64,000 nt of DNA. Origin: Microbacterium invictum. Its GTDB lineage: Bacteria; Actinomycetota; Actinomycetes; Actinomycetales; Microbacteriaceae. Positions 34,442 through 46,298 of the stretch are shown in pieces. The stretch is taken from positions 1,922,001-1,986,000 of the forward strand of contig NZ_CP139779.1 of NCBI RefSeq assembly GCF_034421375.1, given 5' to 3'. Under the pieces are notes generated by a model, which saw only the letters and a program-made list of their open reading frames with translations, ran no database searches and was not told the DNA's origin. The translations under genes were made by a program, and so were the position numbers. Every line of letters begins with the position of its first letter. The first letter of the stretch is position 1.

Positions 34442-37400
34442 CGGTCACCTCCAGGATGCGGCTCCACACGACGTCTCCATCGGGATCGAGTCCCTGATCG
34501 AGCGCGTCCTGCCGGGTCTGCAGCACCGCGGCGTAGTCGCGCGGTACCACACGGACGAAGTTCGACGCCTCGACCTCGAAGTCGTCGAGGAAGCGCTGCG
34601 CCAGTTCGGAACCGGTCTCCGTGACGTGCTGCTCGAGCAGATCGCGGAGCATCTCGACATCGCCCGCGCCGAGCTCACCGAGGACGAGTTCGCCCGACGC
34701 GAGCGCCTCGCGGTTCACGAGTTTGCGATCCAGCCGGTAGATGTAGGCCGTTCCCCCCGACATCCCGGCACCGAGGTTGCGGCCGGTCTCTCCGAGGATG
34801 ACGGCGAGCCCACCGGTCATGTACTCCAGCGCGTGGTCGCCGACGCCTTCGACCACCGCGGTCGCACCGGAGTTGCGGACGAGGAAGCGCTCCCCCACGA
34901 CACCGCGGAGGAACATGGTGCCCTGGGTCGCCCCGTAGCCGATGACGTTTCCGGCGATGACGTTCTTCGACGCGTCGAACGATGCACCGCGCGGCGGGCG
35001 GACGACGATCTGCCCGCCGGACAGTCCCTTGCCGACGTAGTCGTTCGAGTCGCCCTCGAGACGCAGTGTGATGCCCGCCGGCATGAACGCGCCGAAGGAC
35101 TGTCCCGCCGAGCCGGTCAAGTTGACCGTGATCGACCCCGAGGGCAGACCGTTCTCGCCCCGCGCACGGGTGACGTGGTGCCCGAGGAGGGTGCCGACCG
35201 CCCGTTCGGTGTTGCGGATCGGCAGGTCGATGGTCACCGATCCGCCGCGCTCGATCACATCTCTGGCGCGCTCGATGAGGGTGTTGTCGAAGTGCTCTTC
35301 GAGCTCGTGCAGCTGAGCGCGCTCGTGACGACGGGGCTCGTCGTCGGCGAAGTTCGGTCCGTGCAGCACCGGTGCCAGGTCGAGCCCGCTGGCCTTCCAG
35401 TGCTCGATCGCACCGTTCAGATCCAGCATCTCGGTGCGTCCGATCGCCTCGTCGAGGGAGCGGAAACCGAGTTCGGCGAGATACTCCCGCACCTCCTGTG
35501 CGACGAACTCCATGAAGTTCACGACGAACTCCGGTTTGCCGTTGAAGCGGGCACGCAGGGTCGGGTTCTGCGTCGCCACACCCACCGGGCAGGTGTCGAG
35601 GTGGCACACCCGCATCATGATGCAGCCCGAGACCACGAGCGGTGCCGTGGCGAAGCCGAACTCCTCGGCACCCAGAAGCGCCCCGATGATGACGTCGCGT
35701 CCGGTCTTGAGCTGTCCGTCGACCTGCACCACCACGCGGTCGCGCATGCCGTTGAGCATGAGCGTCTGCTGCGTCTCGGCCAGTCCGAGCTCCCACGGGG
35801 TGCCCGCGTGCTTGAGCGAGTTGAGCGGGCTGGCACCGGTTCCGCCGTCGTGCCCCGACACGAGGATGACGTCGGCGAGAGCCTTGGCCGTGCCGGCGGC
35901 GACCGCGCCGATGCCCGACTGGCTGACGAGCTTGACATGCACCCGGGCGCCGGGGTTCGCGCGCTTGAGGTCGAAGATGAGCTGCTTGAGGTCTTCGATC
36001 GAATAGATGTCGTGATGGGGCGGCGGCGAGATGAGGCCGACGCCGGCTGTTGCGTGTCGTGTCCGCGCCACCCAGGGGTAGACCTTGGTGGGGGGAAGCT
36101 GACCGCCCTCGCCGGGCTTGGCGCCCTGGGCGAGCTTGATCTGGATGTCATCGGCCTCGGTGAGGTAGAGACTCGTCACGCCGAAGCGTCCCGACGCGAC
36201 CTGCTTGATGGCGCTGCGGCGCTCGGGGTCGAGCAGCCGCTCGACGTCTTCGCCGCCCTCCCCGGTGTTCGACTTTCCGCCGATGCGGTTCATGGCGATC
36301 GCGAGGGTCTCGTGCGCCTCCTGAGAGATGGAGCCGTAGCTCATCGCACCCGTCTGGAAGCGCTTGACGATCGCGGACACCGGCTCGACCTCGTCGATCG
36401 GCACCGGCGGGCGGACTCCCATCCTGAGGGCGAACAGTCCGCGGAGGGTCTTCAGCTCCGCCGCCTGATCGTCGACGAGCTTGGTGTACTCGCGGAAGAT
36501 GTCGTACCGGCGCGTCCGGGTCGCGTGCTGGAGCCGGAAGACGGTGTCGGGGTTGAACAGGTGCGGCGACCCATCGCGCCGCCACTGGTACTCGCCGCCG
36601 GTCCACAGCCGCTCGTGCGCGCGCACGGCGGCGTCCTCGGGGTAGGCGTAGGCATGGCGGGCGGCGTTCTCGGCGGCGATGACGTCGAGCCCCACCCCCC
36701 CGAGCTTGGTCTCGGTGCCCGTGAAGTAGGCGTCCACGAGCTCCTGGGACAGGCCGACGGCCTCGAAGACCTGAGCCCCGGCGTAGGACGAGACCGTCGA
36801 GATGCCCATCTTGGACATGATCTTCAAGACACCCTTGCCCAGGGCGTAGATGAGGTTCTTCACCGCCTTCTCGGGGGTGACACCGGTGATGTAGCCCGCA
36901 CGGACGAGATACTCGACCGTCTCCATGGCCAGGTAGGGGTTCACCGCGGACGCGCCGTAGCCGATCAGCGTGGCGATGTGATGAACCTCGCGCACGTCGC
37001 CGGCTTCGACCACCAGGCCCACTTTCATGCGCGTCTCGCGCCGGATGAGGTGGTGGTGCACAGCGGCCAGCATCAGCAGCGACGGGATGGGAGCGAGGTC
37101 CTTGTTGGAGTCCCGGTCGCTGAGCACGATGAACTCCGCGCCGTCCTCGATCGCCTGGTCGACCTCGGTGCACATCTGCTCGAGCCGCTTGCGCATGCCC
37201 TTGTGTCCGGCTTCGACGCGATACAGCCCGCGGATCGTCACGGACGAGCGGCCGGGGAGCGCCGTGTCGATGTGCTGGATCTTGGCCAGCTCGTCGTTGT
37301 CGATGACGGGGAAGTCGAGCATGACGGTACGCGTGTGGTCGGCGCCCCACGACAGGAGGTTCCGTTCGGGACCGAGCCCCAGCGAGAGCGAGGTCACGAC

Positions 37401-39023
37401 CTCTTCGCGAATCGAATCCAGCGGCGGATTCGTCACCTGGGCGAACTGCTGGACGAAGTAGTCGAAGAGCAGACGCGGCCGGTCGCTGAGCACCGCCACC
37501 GGTGTGTCGCTCCCCATCGCACCCAGCGGCTCGGCACCGTTCTGCCCCATGGGCGTCAGGAGGATCCGCACCTCCTCCTCGGTGTAACCGAAGGTGCGCT
37601 GGCGGCGCGTGATCGAGGCGATCGGGTGGACGATGTGCTCCCGCTCGGGCAGGTCGGCCAGGCGCACGCGCCCGGCATCCAGCCACTTCTGCCAGGGGTG
37701 CATGGTCGCGAGATCGCGCTTGATCTCCTCGTCCTCGATGATGCGACCCGCGGCGGTGTCGACGAGGAACATCCGACCGGGGCGCAGGCGGCCACGACGC
37801 TTGATGCGCTCGGGGGCGATGTCGAGGACGCCCGTCTCGCTCCCGATGACGACGAAGCCGTCCGTCGTCTCCGTCCAGCGGCCCGGGCGGAGACCGTTGC
37901 GGTCGAGGGTGGCGCCGACGAGCGTTCCGTCGGTGAAGATCAGGGCTGCGGGCCCGTCCCACGGCTCCATCTGGTTGGCGTGGTAGTCGTAGAACGCGCG
38001 CAGATCGGGGTCGATGTCGGCCTGCTTCTCGTAGGCCTCCGGCACCATCATCATGACCGCATGAGGGAGGCTGCGTCCCGTCAGTGTCAGCAGCTCCAAG
38101 ACCTCGTCGAACGACGCGGAGTCGCTGGATCCGACGGTGCAGATCGGCAGAAGCGGGCGGATGTCGCCGAGGAGCTCGGACTCCAGCTGCGACTGCCGCG
38201 CGCGCATCCAGTTGCGGTTGCCGTTGACGGTGTTGATCTCGCCGTTGTGCGCGAGCATCCGCAGCGGCTGCGCGAGCGGCCAGGACGGGAAGGTGTTCGT
38301 GGAGTAGCGCGAGTGGACCACGGCGAGCTCGGAGGCCAAACGCTCGTCCTGGAGGTCGGGATAGAACGGCTCGAGCTGGAGTGTCGTGACCATGCCCTTG
38401 TAGCCGATGGTTCGAGCCGACAGCGAGACGAAGTAGGCGTCGAGCTCGTGCCGGGCGCGCTTGCGCATCCGGTAGGCGCGGCGATCGAGGTCGATGCCCG
38501 ACAGCGCGGGGGCGTCGCCCTCCCCCGGACGGGACACGAAGATCTGCTCGAAGGCCGGCCGGGCCTCGAACGCGAGCTTGCCGAGGTGCTCCTCGGCGAC
38601 CGGCACCTCGCGCCAGCCGAGCACGACGAGGTTCTCGCTCGCGGCGATCCGCTCGATTCCGGCCTTCTGCGCGGTCCGTGCCTCCTCGTCGCGGGGAAGG
38701 AAGACCATTCCGGCGGCGTACTCCCCCGCCGGAGGCAGGTCGAACGCGACGACCGCACGGAAGAAGGCATCCGGCATCTGGGTGAGGATCCCCGCCCCGT
38801 CGCCGGTACCGGCGTCGGAGCCGATCGCACCGCGGTGCTCGAGGTTCCGCAGCGCCGTCAGGGCCAGGTCGATGATGTCGTGGCCCGGTTCGCCACGGAG
38901 CGTGGCGACCATGGCCAACCCGCAGGCATCCTTCTCGAATGCCGGGTTGTACATGCCCTGCAGGGCGGGGAAGCCACCGCCCACGACCGACGTGGAGGTG
39001 CTGCTGCCGGAACTCGCGGCCAT
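34434..39023 (-). CDS. gltB: Glutamate synthase large subunit
   Basis: Transfers the amide of glutamine to 2-oxoglutarate. The 1529-residue protein has an Ntn amidotransferase domain whose nucleophilic Cys follows a short propeptide ([15 protein letters not shown]), a central domain, the FMN synthase domain with [26 protein letters not shown] and the 3Fe-4S cysteines [15 protein letters not shown], and a C-terminal GXGXG beta-helix domain ([17 protein letters not shown]). ATG 39023 follows GAGGACGG; a TTG at 39050 is an alternative. It lies 66 bases after lgt. I saw no GlnR-like box in that gap. Confidence 0.97.
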
Positions 39024-39089
39024 GCGTACCGTCCTCACATTGATGCTCAAGATGGGACGACGTCGGCCCGAATCAGCTGATGAACACCC

Positions 39090-40091
39090 CTACTTCTTGG
39101 CGGCTGTGCTTGTGGCATCGCTCTCGGCGACCTCGTTCCCCGGTGGTTCGCTGAGGTCGACGAAGTCGTTGGTGTCCTGCGATTGTACCGTGCCCGAGCC
39201 CTTCCACTCCCGACCGGGCACATACGGCGACGGCTCGGTGCCGGGGTGCCGTCGACGCTGCACGATGATGATGGCAAGGCCCACCACGACGCCGAAGATC
39301 GCCGCCCAGACGTTGGTGCGAAGACCCAGGTAGATGTCGCTCGGATCGATGCGGATCGACTCCCACACGATCCGGCCCGCGCTGTACCAGACGAGGTACA
39401 GGCCGAACAGGCGTCCCCACTGCATCCGCAGGCTCCTGCCCGCCCAGAGCAGGACGAGGACGCCCGCGGTGTTCCAGATGACCTCGTAGAGGAAGGTCGG
39501 GTGGAACAGCGTGTCGGCGGGAAGACCAGGGGGGAAGGCGGCGTTGTCGGAGTCGATCTCGAGGCCCCACGGCAGGTCGGTGGGAAGGCCGAACAGCTCC
39601 TGGTTGAACCAGTTGCCGAAGCGGCCGATCGCCTGGGCCAGCAGCATCCCCGGGGCGAGGGCATCGGCGAAGGTCCAGAAGCGGATCCCCGTCCAACGGC
39701 AGCCGAGCCACGCGCCGACGGCACCGCCGATCAGCGCACCGTAGATCGCGATCCCGCCCTCCCAGATGGCCCAGACCGAGCCGGGCTGGAACGGATTCCA
39801 CGGGTTCGAGCCCTCGTAGAAGTAGAAGCCCAGGTGGGTGAGCACGTGAAAGATCCGTGCGCCGACGATCGCGAGCGGGACGGCGAGCAGGGCGATGTCG
39901 ATGACCACCCAGGGCTCCGCACCGCGCTTGGTCAGCCGGTGGTTGGTGAGCAGGACCGCGGCGATGATCCCGGCGATGATGCACAGCGCGTAGAAGTAGA
40001 CGCGCACCGGTCCCAGCTGGATGAAGCTGATCTCAGGGCTCGGGATGCTGGCGAGCACGGCGGTTCCCGCACTCGAGAGGGCGAACGACAT
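39090..40091 (-). CDS. lgt: Prolipoprotein diacylglyceryl transferase
   Basis: Integral membrane enzyme that attaches diacylglycerol to the lipobox cysteine of prolipoproteins. The 333-residue protein has seven predicted helices, with the conserved GGIAIYGALIGG, the Lgt signature GRFGNWFNQELFG, and HPTFLYEVIWN, plus a polar C-terminal tail (ending ESDATSTAAKK) common in actinobacteria. Start ATG 40091 fits MSFALSSAG and lies 7 nt after a TAGACT box that contains the trpA stop codon; the same frame stays open upstream without coding signals. It follows trpA by 10 bases. Confidence 0.95.
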   Translation of the reverse strand: MSFALSSAGTAVLASIPSPEISFIQLGPVRVYFYALCIIAGIIAAVLLTNHRLTKRGAEPWVVIDIALLAVPLAIVGARIFHVLTHLGFYFYEGSNPWNPFQPGSVWAIWEGGIAIYGALIGGAVGAWLGCRWTGIRFWTFADALAPGMLLAQAIGRFGNWFNQELFGLPTDLPWGLEIDSDNAAFPPGLPADTLFHPTFLYEVIWNTAGVLVLLWAGRSLRMQWGRLFGLYLVWYSAGRIVWESIRIDPSDIYLGLRTNVWAAIFGVVVGLAIIIVQRRRHPGTEPSPYVPGREWKGSGTVQSQDTNDFVDLSEPPGNEVAESDATSTAAKK

Positions 40092-40098
40092 GGGTTCG

Positions 40099-40104
40099 AG
40101 TCTA
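40099..40104 (-). promoter_or_regulatory. -10 box TAGACT, possible leaderless promoter of lgt
   Basis: On the minus strand TAGACT ends 7 nt before ATG 40091. Its first three bases are the trpA stop codon, so part of the match is forced by the stop. Confidence 0.4.
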
Positions 40105-40908
40105 AGCGGGCCGCCCGGCGCCCGCCGACATCGTGCCCTGGTACAGCTCGGCGGTGAGATCCCGCAGCGCCGGGATGCCGCCGTCGCGCAGCGCCCGCAC
40201 GAGGGCTGTGCCGACGATGGCGCCGTCGGCGTACTCGAGGACTCCCGACACGTGCGCGGCGTTGGAGATGCCGATGCCGACGCACGCCCGCTCGGCGCCG
40301 TGAGCGCGAAGCCGCGCGACGAGCCCTCGGGCGGCGGCGTCGAGGTCTTCCCGGACGCCGGTGATCCCCATCGTGGAGACCGTGTAGACGAAACCGGTCG
40401 AATTCGATGCGATGAGATCGAGGCGCTCGTCGGTGGACGTCGGGGCGGCGAGGAAGACGCGGTCGAGGTCGGCACGGCGGGAGGCCGCGATCCATTCGCC
40501 GGCGGCGTCGGGTGTGACATCCGGGGTGATGAGCCCCGCTCCCCCGGCCGCGCGCAGGTCGTCGGCGAACCGGTCGACGCCGTACTGCATCACCGGGTTC
40601 CAGTACGTCATGACGAGGACCGGCGTGTCGGTCTGCCGCGTGACCTCGGCCACCGCGGTGAAGGTGTCGCGCAGGCGGAACCCGGCGGCCAGCGCCGTCT
40701 GCGTCGCCTCCTGGATCACGGTGCCGTCCATGACCGGGTCGGAGTACGGCGGGCCGAGCTCGAGCACGTCGGCCCCCGCCTCCGCCAGGGCGACGGCGGC
40801 GTCGATGCTGGAGCCGAGATCGGGGAAGCCGATCGGAAGGTATCCGACCAGGGCGCCGCGGCCGTCAGCCTTGGCGGCGTCGATCGCCGCCGAGACGGGG
40901 GAGGTCAC
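40102..40908 (-). CDS. trpA: Tryptophan synthase alpha subunit
   Basis: Cleaves indole-3-glycerol phosphate to indole and glyceraldehyde 3-phosphate. The 268-residue TIM barrel has [18 protein letters not shown], the catalytic Glu in [15 protein letters not shown] and Asp in [10 protein letters not shown], and [17 protein letters not shown] 40908 overlaps the trpB stop (GTGA), consistent with equimolar synthesis of the alpha-beta complex. Confidence 0.96.
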   Translation of the reverse strand: MTSPVSAAIDAAKADGRGALVGYLPIGFPDLGSSIDAAVALAEAGADVLELGPPYSDPVMDGTVIQEATQTALAAGFRLRDTFTAVAEVTRQTDTPVLVMTYWNPVMQYGVDRFADDLRAAGGAGLITPDVTPDAAGEWIAASRRADLDRVFLAAPTSTDERLDLIASNSTGFVYTVSTMGITGVREDLDAAARGLVARLRAHGAERACVGIGISNAAHVSGVLEYADGAIVGTALVRALRDGGIPALRDLTAELYQGTMSAGAGRPA

Positions 40909-42170
40909 AGCTTCACGCCCTCCCCCTTGGCCGCGTCGACGACGGGCTCGGCCGCGGCGGCCGCGAGATCGATGCCCGCGTCGTAGAGCTCGAAGTAGCG
41001 CGCGGCGGTGTCCATGTCCTTATCACCACGACCCGAGAGGCAGATCGCGATGACGGCATCGGGACCCAGCTGCTCGCCGATCCGTATCGCTCCGGCCAGG
41101 GCGTGCGCGGATTCGATGGCGGGGATGATCCCTTCGGTCTCGGAGAGCAGTCGCAGCGCCGCCATCGACTCCGCGTCGGTGGCGGGGATGTACTCGGCTC
41201 GGCCGATCGACGCGAGCCACGCGTGCTCGGGCCCCACACCCGGGTAATCCAGGCCGGCCGAGATCGAGTGGGACTCGGTGGTCTGGCCGTCCTCGTCCTG
41301 CAGCACGAAGGTCTTCGCGCCGTGCAGGACGCCGGGGCGACCCCGCTCGATCGACGCCGCGTGCCGCACCGTGTCGACGCCGTCGCCGGCGGCTTCGACC
41401 CCGTAGAGCCGCACGTCCGCGTCATCCAGGAAGGCGTCGAACATGCCGATCGCGTTGGATCCCCCACCCACGCACGCGAACACCGCGTCCGGGAGGCGAC
41501 CGACCTCGTCGAGCAGCTGCTGGCGCGCCTCTTCGCCGATCACCTTCTGGAAATCGCGCACCATGGCGGGGAAGGGGTGGGGCCCCGCCGCGGTGCCGAA
41601 GATGTAGTTGGTCGTCTCGACGCTCGAGACCCAGTCGCGATAGGCCTCGTTGATGGCGTCCTTGAGCGTGCGCGATCCCGTGGTCACCGGGACGACCTCG
41701 GCACCGAGCAGGCGCATGCGCGCGACGTTCAGAGCCTGACGCTCGGTGTCGACCTCGCCCATGTAGACGGTGCACTCCAGCCCGAACAGCGCAGCCGCGG
41801 TCGCCGTGGCCACGCCGTGCTGACCGGCGCCGGTCTCGGCGATGACCCGCTTCTTGCCGAGGCGGCGGGTCAGCAGCGCCTGACCGAGGACGTTGTTGAT
41901 CTTGTGCGAACCGGTGTGGTTGAGGTCCTCGCGCTTGAGGAACACCCGACCTCCGCCGGCGTGCGCGGCAAAGCGCGGAACCTCCGTGATGATGGAGGGT
42001 CGGCCGGCGTAGCTGCGCAGCAGCTGCAGGAACTCGTCCTGGAACGCGGGGTCCGCCTTCGCGCGGTCGTATTCGGCGCTCAGTTCGTCGATGGCGGCGA
42101 TGAGCGATTCGGGCATGAACCGCCCACCGAACTCGCCGAAGAATGGCCCAGCGGCTTCACGCAGACTCAT
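40905..42170 (-). CDS. trpB: Tryptophan synthase beta subunit
   Basis: PLP enzyme that condenses indole with serine. The 421-residue protein has the PLP lysine in [37 protein letters not shown] and the phosphate-binding [15 protein letters not shown]. It is the usual TrpB1 type. ATG 42170 overlaps the trpC stop (ATGA), and its stop overlaps trpA. Confidence 0.97.
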   Translation of the reverse strand: MSLREAAGPFFGEFGGRFMPESLIAAIDELSAEYDRAKADPAFQDEFLQLLRSYAGRPSIITEVPRFAAHAGGGRVFLKREDLNHTGSHKINNVLGQALLTRRLGKKRVIAETGAGQHGVATATAAALFGLECTVYMGEVDTERQALNVARMRLLGAEVVPVTTGSRTLKDAINEAYRDWVSSVETTNYIFGTAAGPHPFPAMVRDFQKVIGEEARQQLLDEVGRLPDAVFACVGGGSNAIGMFDAFLDDADVRLYGVEAAGDGVDTVRHAASIERGRPGVLHGAKTFVLQDEDGQTTESHSISAGLDYPGVGPEHAWLASIGRAEYIPATDAESMAALRLLSETEGIIPAIESAHALAGAIRIGEQLGPDAVIAICLSGRGDKDMDTAARYFELYDAGIDLAAAAAEPVVDAAKGEGVKL

Positions 42171-43015
42171 GTCCGCTCCTTCCGTCGTCGGCCGGCGGGA
42201 CGGTCTCCCGCCGCGAGGAACCGGCCGAGGGTCGCCACCGGATCACCCGTGACGAGGGCTTCGCCGATGAGGACGACGTCGGCACCGTGATCGCGATAGT
42301 GCGCGACGTCGTCCGGGGACGAGACCGCCGACTCCGCGATGCGGATGGTTCCTTCGGGGATGAGTGATTCCAGGCGCCCGAACAGGTCGCGATCCAGCTG
42401 GAACGTCGACAGGTCGCGCGCGTTGACGCCGATGACCTCTGCGCCGAGGTCGATCGCCCTCGACACCTCGTCGGCACTGTGGGTCTCGACCAGTGCGGTC
42501 ATGCCGAGGTCGCCGATGAGGCGGTGCAGCCGGACGAGGACGTCCTGGTCGAGGGCGGCGACGATGAGGAGCACCAGGTCGGCACCGGCTGCGCGGGCCT
42601 CGAGGACCTGGTACTCGGTGGCGATGAAGTCCTTCCGCAGGACCGGCACATCGACCGCGGCGACCACCGCCTCGAGGTCGGCGAGGCTGCCCGAGAAGCG
42701 ACGCCCCTCGGTGAGGACCGAGATGGCCGCGGCGCCGCCCTGCTGATAGCGCCGGGCCTGCGCGGCCGGATCGGGGATCTCGGCCAGCGCACCCCGGGAA
42801 GGGCTTGCGCGCTTCACCTCCGCGATGATCTTCACCCGATCTGCGGGTGCGAGCGTGGAGACGGCATTCCGGGCGGGAGGTCGCGCCGACGCGGAGCGCT
42901 CCACGTCGATCAGCGGGACGTGCTCGGCGCGTCGTGCGGCATCCTCGACGGCGCCTGCAGTCAGTTCGGCGAGGAGGTCGATCCCCGTCGATGTCCGCTC
43001 AGCGCCGGCGCTCAA
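42167..43015 (-). CDS. trpC: Indole-3-glycerol phosphate synthase
   Basis: Ring closure of CdRP to indole-3-glycerol phosphate. The 282-residue TIM barrel has the catalytic Lys in [33 protein letters not shown], and the Glu/Asn pair [15 protein letters not shown] with [11 protein letters not shown]. There is no ATG or GTG at the right place; TTG 43015, which overlaps the stop of the upstream gene (TTGA) after GAAAGAG, is the most likely start and implies coupling. The trpC gene stands alone, without a fused trpF. Confidence 0.92.
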   Translation of the reverse strand: MSAGAERTSTGIDLLAELTAGAVEDAARRAEHVPLIDVERSASARPPARNAVSTLAPADRVKIIAEVKRASPSRGALAEIPDPAAQARRYQQGGAAAISVLTEGRRFSGSLADLEAVVAAVDVPVLRKDFIATEYQVLEARAAGADLVLLIVAALDQDVLVRLHRLIGDLGMTALVETHSADEVSRAIDLGAEVIGVNARDLSTFQLDRDLFGRLESLIPEGTIRIAESAVSSPDDVAHYRDHGADVVLIGEALVTGDPVATLGRFLAAGDRPAGRRRKERT

Positions 43016-43260
43016 TGCTCTTTCGCCGTTGTCTTGGCCCTGCCGAGCGTCTTGGCGCCACCGACGCCGTACCCGGCCTTCGCCATGCCCCATCCGACGA
43101 GCAGACCGACGACGACGAGCCCCGCGGACGCCCACACCACGGCGGGCACGTCGAAGAAGAAGGCGACGGTACCGACGGTGAAGCCGACGAGCATGATGAC
43201 GACAGCCGTCCACGCGGCCGGCGAATTGCCGTGACCGGGCTCACCGATGTGGTTGCTCAT
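43012..43260 (-). CDS. HGxxPAAW family small membrane protein
   Basis: An 82-residue protein with the motif HGNSPAAWTAV followed by two transmembrane helices (VVIMLVGFTVGTVAFFF and VVWASAGLVVVGLLVGWGMA) and a basic tail. This family is found in actinobacteria, usually inside trp clusters just before trpC as here; function is unknown. ATG 43260 has GGAGGATTTTC upstream. Confidence 0.88.
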   Translation of the reverse strand: MSNHIGEPGHGNSPAAWTAVVIMLVGFTVGTVAFFFDVPAVVWASAGLVVVGLLVGWGMAKAGYGVGGAKTLGRAKTTAKEH

Positions 43261-43305
43261 GAAAATCCTCCAGGACGCCGGGACACACCATCGCCAGTCT
43301 ATCGG

Positions 43306-43929
43306 TCAGACCGTCGGATCCTGGCCGCGGGACAGCTCGTCCCACGAGTCGATCGCGTCCGTGCGGCGGGAGGCCGTGCCCTCGGGCGAGGCGCCGACGG
43401 CGGTGCGGTACTTGCGCCCGGCGCCCGGCCACCGGTGCGCCGTGGCGAGGATGAGGACGCCCGCGGTCAGCAGAACGACGGACGCCCCGAGCGTGATCCA
43501 CGGCCATGGGGTCGCGGAGATCTCCGTGACCAGCTCGGCGACGGCGTCCAGGCCCGCGATCCCGGTCGCCTCTGTCACCGCCGACACGACGGCGGCCGCA
43601 GGCGCGGTGACGGCGATGATCGCCGTCGCCGCGCCGACGATCCCCGCGATCACCACGGTGAGGACTCCGAAGACGTACCGCAGCACGGTCCCCGCGATCG
43701 AGAGGGCGGCGCCGAGCGCGAGACCGGTCAGGCTGAGGGGGGCGAGTACCGGAAGTGCCGCCGCCCCGCTCACCGGAAGCAGATCGCGCGCGCCGTCTTC
43801 GATCGTGACGGTCAGCCAGGTCTGCGTCGAGGCGATGACACCGATCGCCCCGGCGGCCAGGATGAGCAGAACCGCCAGCGAACGAGCGCGCGCGGACGCT
43901 CTGCCGCGCCCCTGCCCGAGCGCACTCAC
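43306..43929 (-). CDS. Trp biosynthesis-associated membrane protein
   Basis: A 207-residue protein with four predicted membrane helices, matching the actinobacterial Trp-operon membrane family (M. tuberculosis Rv1610 type): a first helix LAVLLILAAGAIGVIASTQTWL with the conserved TQTW, and a cytoplasmic tail ending SRRTDAIDSWDELSRGQDPT, also typical. Function is unknown. In most relatives it follows trpE; here its GTG overlaps the hisI stop (GTGA), so trpE is absent from the locus. Confidence 0.88.
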   Translation of the reverse strand: MSALGQGRGRASARARSLAVLLILAAGAIGVIASTQTWLTVTIEDGARDLLPVSGAAALPVLAPLSLTGLALGAALSIAGTVLRYVFGVLTVVIAGIVGAATAIIAVTAPAAAVVSAVTEATGIAGLDAVAELVTEISATPWPWITLGASVVLLTAGVLILATAHRWPGAGRKYRTAVGASPEGTASRRTDAIDSWDELSRGQDPTV

Positions 43930-44315
43930 AGCCGGTCGCCGACGGGCGGGGTGCCGACGGCCGGATCCAGATCATCGGCGTCGAAACACGTGCGGGTCCC
44001 GGTGTGACAGGCGACGCCGATCTGCTCGACCTCGACGAGGATCGCGTCGCCGTCGCAGTCCAGCCGTGCACCGCGGACGAACTGCGCGTGGCCCGAGGTG
44101 TCGCCCTTCCGCCAATACTCCTGCCGCGATCGCGACCAGAACGTCACCCGGCCTTCGGTGAGAGTGCGGCGCAGCGCCTCGGCATCCATCCATCCGAGCA
44201 TGAGCACCTCGCGGGTGTCCCACTGCTGGATGATCGCTGCGACGAGGCCGTCGCCGCCGAAACGCACCCGCCCGATGCGGTCCTCGACCCGCGAGGAGGA
44301 CTCGGTGCCCGTCAT
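43926..44315 (-). CDS. hisI: Phosphoribosyl-AMP cyclohydrolase
   Basis: Third step of histidine synthesis, opening the adenine ring of PR-AMP. The 129-residue protein has [33 protein letters not shown], the metal-binding [12 protein letters not shown] and the cysteines [10 protein letters not shown]. No HisE domain is fused; hisE is separate upstream. ATGA overlap joins it to hisF, and GTGA overlap to the Trp-associated membrane gene. Confidence 0.96.
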   Translation of the reverse strand: MTGTESSSRVEDRIGRVRFGGDGLVAAIIQQWDTREVLMLGWMDAEALRRTLTEGRVTFWSRSRQEYWRKGDTSGHAQFVRGARLDCDGDAILVEVEQIGVACHTGTRTCFDADDLDPAVGTPPVGDRL

Positions 44316-45106
44316 CGGTCGACCTCCGTCCGGCGCACGGGAATCCCGTGACGCGCCAGGGCCTCTTTGACCTCGCCGACGCGCAGCTGGCCGGTGTGGA
44401 ACACCGAGGCGGCGAGTACGGCGTCGGCGCCGGCGGTGATGGCGGGGGCGAAGTGCTCCAGCGCGCCGGCACCACCGGAGGCGATGACGGGAACACGCGC
44501 GACCTCTCGCATCGCCGCGATCAGCTCCAGGTCGAACCCCTGCTTGGTTCCGTCGGCGTCGATCGAGTTGACCAGCAGCTCCCCCGCGCCTCGTTCCACG
44601 GCCTCGCGCGCCCAGACGAGGGCATCGAGCTCCGTCTCGGTGCGACCGCCGTGGGTGGTGACCACGAAGCCCGACGCCGAGCCCGCCCGTCGCTCCGCCG
44701 ACACCCGCTTGACGTCGAGGGAGAGCACGAGCACCTGGGCGCCGAAGCGGTCCGCGATCTCATCGAGCAGCCCCGGCCGCGCGATCGCCGCGGAATTCAC
44801 GCCGATCTTGTCCGCTCCGACCGCCAGCAGACGGGCGACGTCCTCGGAGGAGCGCACCCCGCCGCCGACCGTGAGGGGGATGAACACCTGCTCGGCCGTG
44901 CGCTGTACGACGTCGTACGTCGTCGCGCGCTCGTCGACGGTCGCGGTGACGTCCAGGAAGGTGACCTCGTCGGCCCCCTGGTCGAAGTAGGCCTTGGCGA
45001 GCTCCACCGGATCGCCCATGTCGCGCAGATCGACGAAGTTCACGCCTTTCACGACGCGACCGCCGGCGACGTCGAGACACGGGATGACACGCGTGGCGAG
45101 GGTCAT
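44312..45106 (-). CDS. hisF: Imidazole glycerol phosphate synthase cyclase subunit
   Basis: Cyclase half of IGP synthase. The 264-residue TIM barrel shows the two half-barrel phosphate sites, catalytic Asp in [19 protein letters not shown] and Asp in [15 protein letters not shown], with [18 protein letters not shown]. Its glutaminase partner hisH is not in the window. It starts 1 base after the hisG stop. Confidence 0.97.
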   Translation of the reverse strand: MTLATRVIPCLDVAGGRVVKGVNFVDLRDMGDPVELAKAYFDQGADEVTFLDVTATVDERATTYDVVQRTAEQVFIPLTVGGGVRSSEDVARLLAVGADKIGVNSAAIARPGLLDEIADRFGAQVLVLSLDVKRVSAERRAGSASGFVVTTHGGRTETELDALVWAREAVERGAGELLVNSIDADGTKQGFDLELIAAMREVARVPVIASGGAGALEHFAPAITAGADAVLAASVFHTGQLRVGEVKEALARHGIPVRRTEVDR

Positions 45107-45107
45107 C

Positions 45108-45950
45108 TCAGAGCCTCGCCGCGTGGATCTCGGTGACGAGGATCGCGCGTGCGCCGATGGCGTACAGGGCGTCCATGACCTGGTTCACACCCTTCCGGGG
45201 GCTCATCACCCGCACCGCCACCCACTCCGGATCCCGCAGCGGCGAGACGGTCGGCGACTCGATGCCCGGCGCCACCGCGACGGCGTCGTCGATCAGCCGG
45301 GCGGGCAGGTCGTAGTCGATGAGCACGTAGCGACGGGCGACGAGGACGCCACGGAGCCGCCGGAGGAGGGTCTCGGTCCCCGCGGCATCCGTCGGTCCGC
45401 TGATCAGCACGCCCTCGGACTGGAGGATCGCGGGGCCGAAGATCTCGAGCCCGGCCTGACGGAGCGTCGTCCCCGTCGAGACCACATCGGCGACGGCGTC
45501 GGCCACGCCCAGGCGCACGGCCGACTCCACCGCGCCGTCGAGCGGGACGAGATCGACGGCGACCCCGCGTTCGTCGAGGAAGCCGTCGACGAGACCGGGG
45601 TAGGCGGTGGCCACGCGGACGCCGTCGAGATCGTCGACATCGGTGAAGCGCCCCGGAGGCCCGGCGAAGCGGAAGGTCGACTCGCCGAAGCCGAGCGCCT
45701 CGATCTCGCGCGCCCCGGGCATGCGGGCATCCAGCAGCAGGTCGCGGCCGGTGATGCCGACGTCCAAGGCGCCGGATCCGACATAGGTGGCGATGTCCTT
45801 CGGGCGCAGATAGAAGAACTCGACCTCGTTCTCGGGGTCGATGACGTGCAGATCCTTCGGATCACGTCGGCCGGTGTACCCCGCCTCCTGGAGCATCGCG
45901 GAGGCGGTGTCGGCGAGGGAGCCCTTGTTGGGCACGGCGATTCTGAGCAT
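45108..45950 (-). CDS. hisG: ATP phosphoribosyltransferase (long form)
   Basis: First and feedback-controlled step of histidine synthesis. The 280-residue length indicates the long HisG with a C-terminal regulatory ACT-like domain, so no HisZ is needed. It opens [14 protein letters not shown], has [31 protein letters not shown] and the PRPP loop [18 protein letters not shown] 45950 fits the family N-terminus; the frame is open further upstream. hisE lies 40 bases before it. Confidence 0.96.
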   Translation of the reverse strand: MLRIAVPNKGSLADTASAMLQEAGYTGRRDPKDLHVIDPENEVEFFYLRPKDIATYVGSGALDVGITGRDLLLDARMPGAREIEALGFGESTFRFAGPPGRFTDVDDLDGVRVATAYPGLVDGFLDERGVAVDLVPLDGAVESAVRLGVADAVADVVSTGTTLRQAGLEIFGPAILQSEGVLISGPTDAAGTETLLRRLRGVLVARRYVLIDYDLPARLIDDAVAVAPGIESPTVSPLRDPEWVAVRVMSPRKGVNQVMDALYAIGARAILVTEIHAARL

Positions 45951-45990
45951 GGGGGAACGCTTTCGGGAGGGAGGACGGATGGCGGACCGC

Positions 45991-46257
45991 TCAGAGATGT
46001 CGGTACACGTCCTCGAGGGTGAGCCCCTTTGCAACCAGCATCACCTGTAGGTGGTACAGCAGCTGGGAGATCTCCTCCGCGGTGCGCTCGTCCGATTCGT
46101 ATTCGGCGGCCATCCACACTTCGGCGGCCTCTTCGACGATCTTCTTGCCGATCGCGTGCATACCGGCGTCGAGTTCGGCGACCGTTCCCGATCCGGCCGG
46201 GCGTTCGACGGCTTTCGCCGTGAGCTCGGCGAACAGCGCGTCGAAAGTCTTCACCAT
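45991..46257 (-). CDS. hisE: Phosphoribosyl-ATP diphosphatase
   Basis: Hydrolyses PR-ATP to PR-AMP. The 88-residue all-alpha MazG-like protein has [18 protein letters not shown] and the metal-binding [14 protein letters not shown]. It begins the his/trp block in transcription order hisE-hisG-hisF-hisI. ATG 46257 matches the usual MKTFD/MVKTFD start; the frame is open far upstream with no coding character. Confidence 0.95.
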   Translation of the reverse strand: MVKTFDALFAELTAKAVERPAGSGTVAELDAGMHAIGKKIVEEAAEVWMAAEYESDERTAEEISQLLYHLQVMLVAKGLTLEDVYRHL

Positions 46258-46298
46258 GCCAGGGTAGCGAACGGGCAGGCCCGCCCGGCGCCCGCGGG

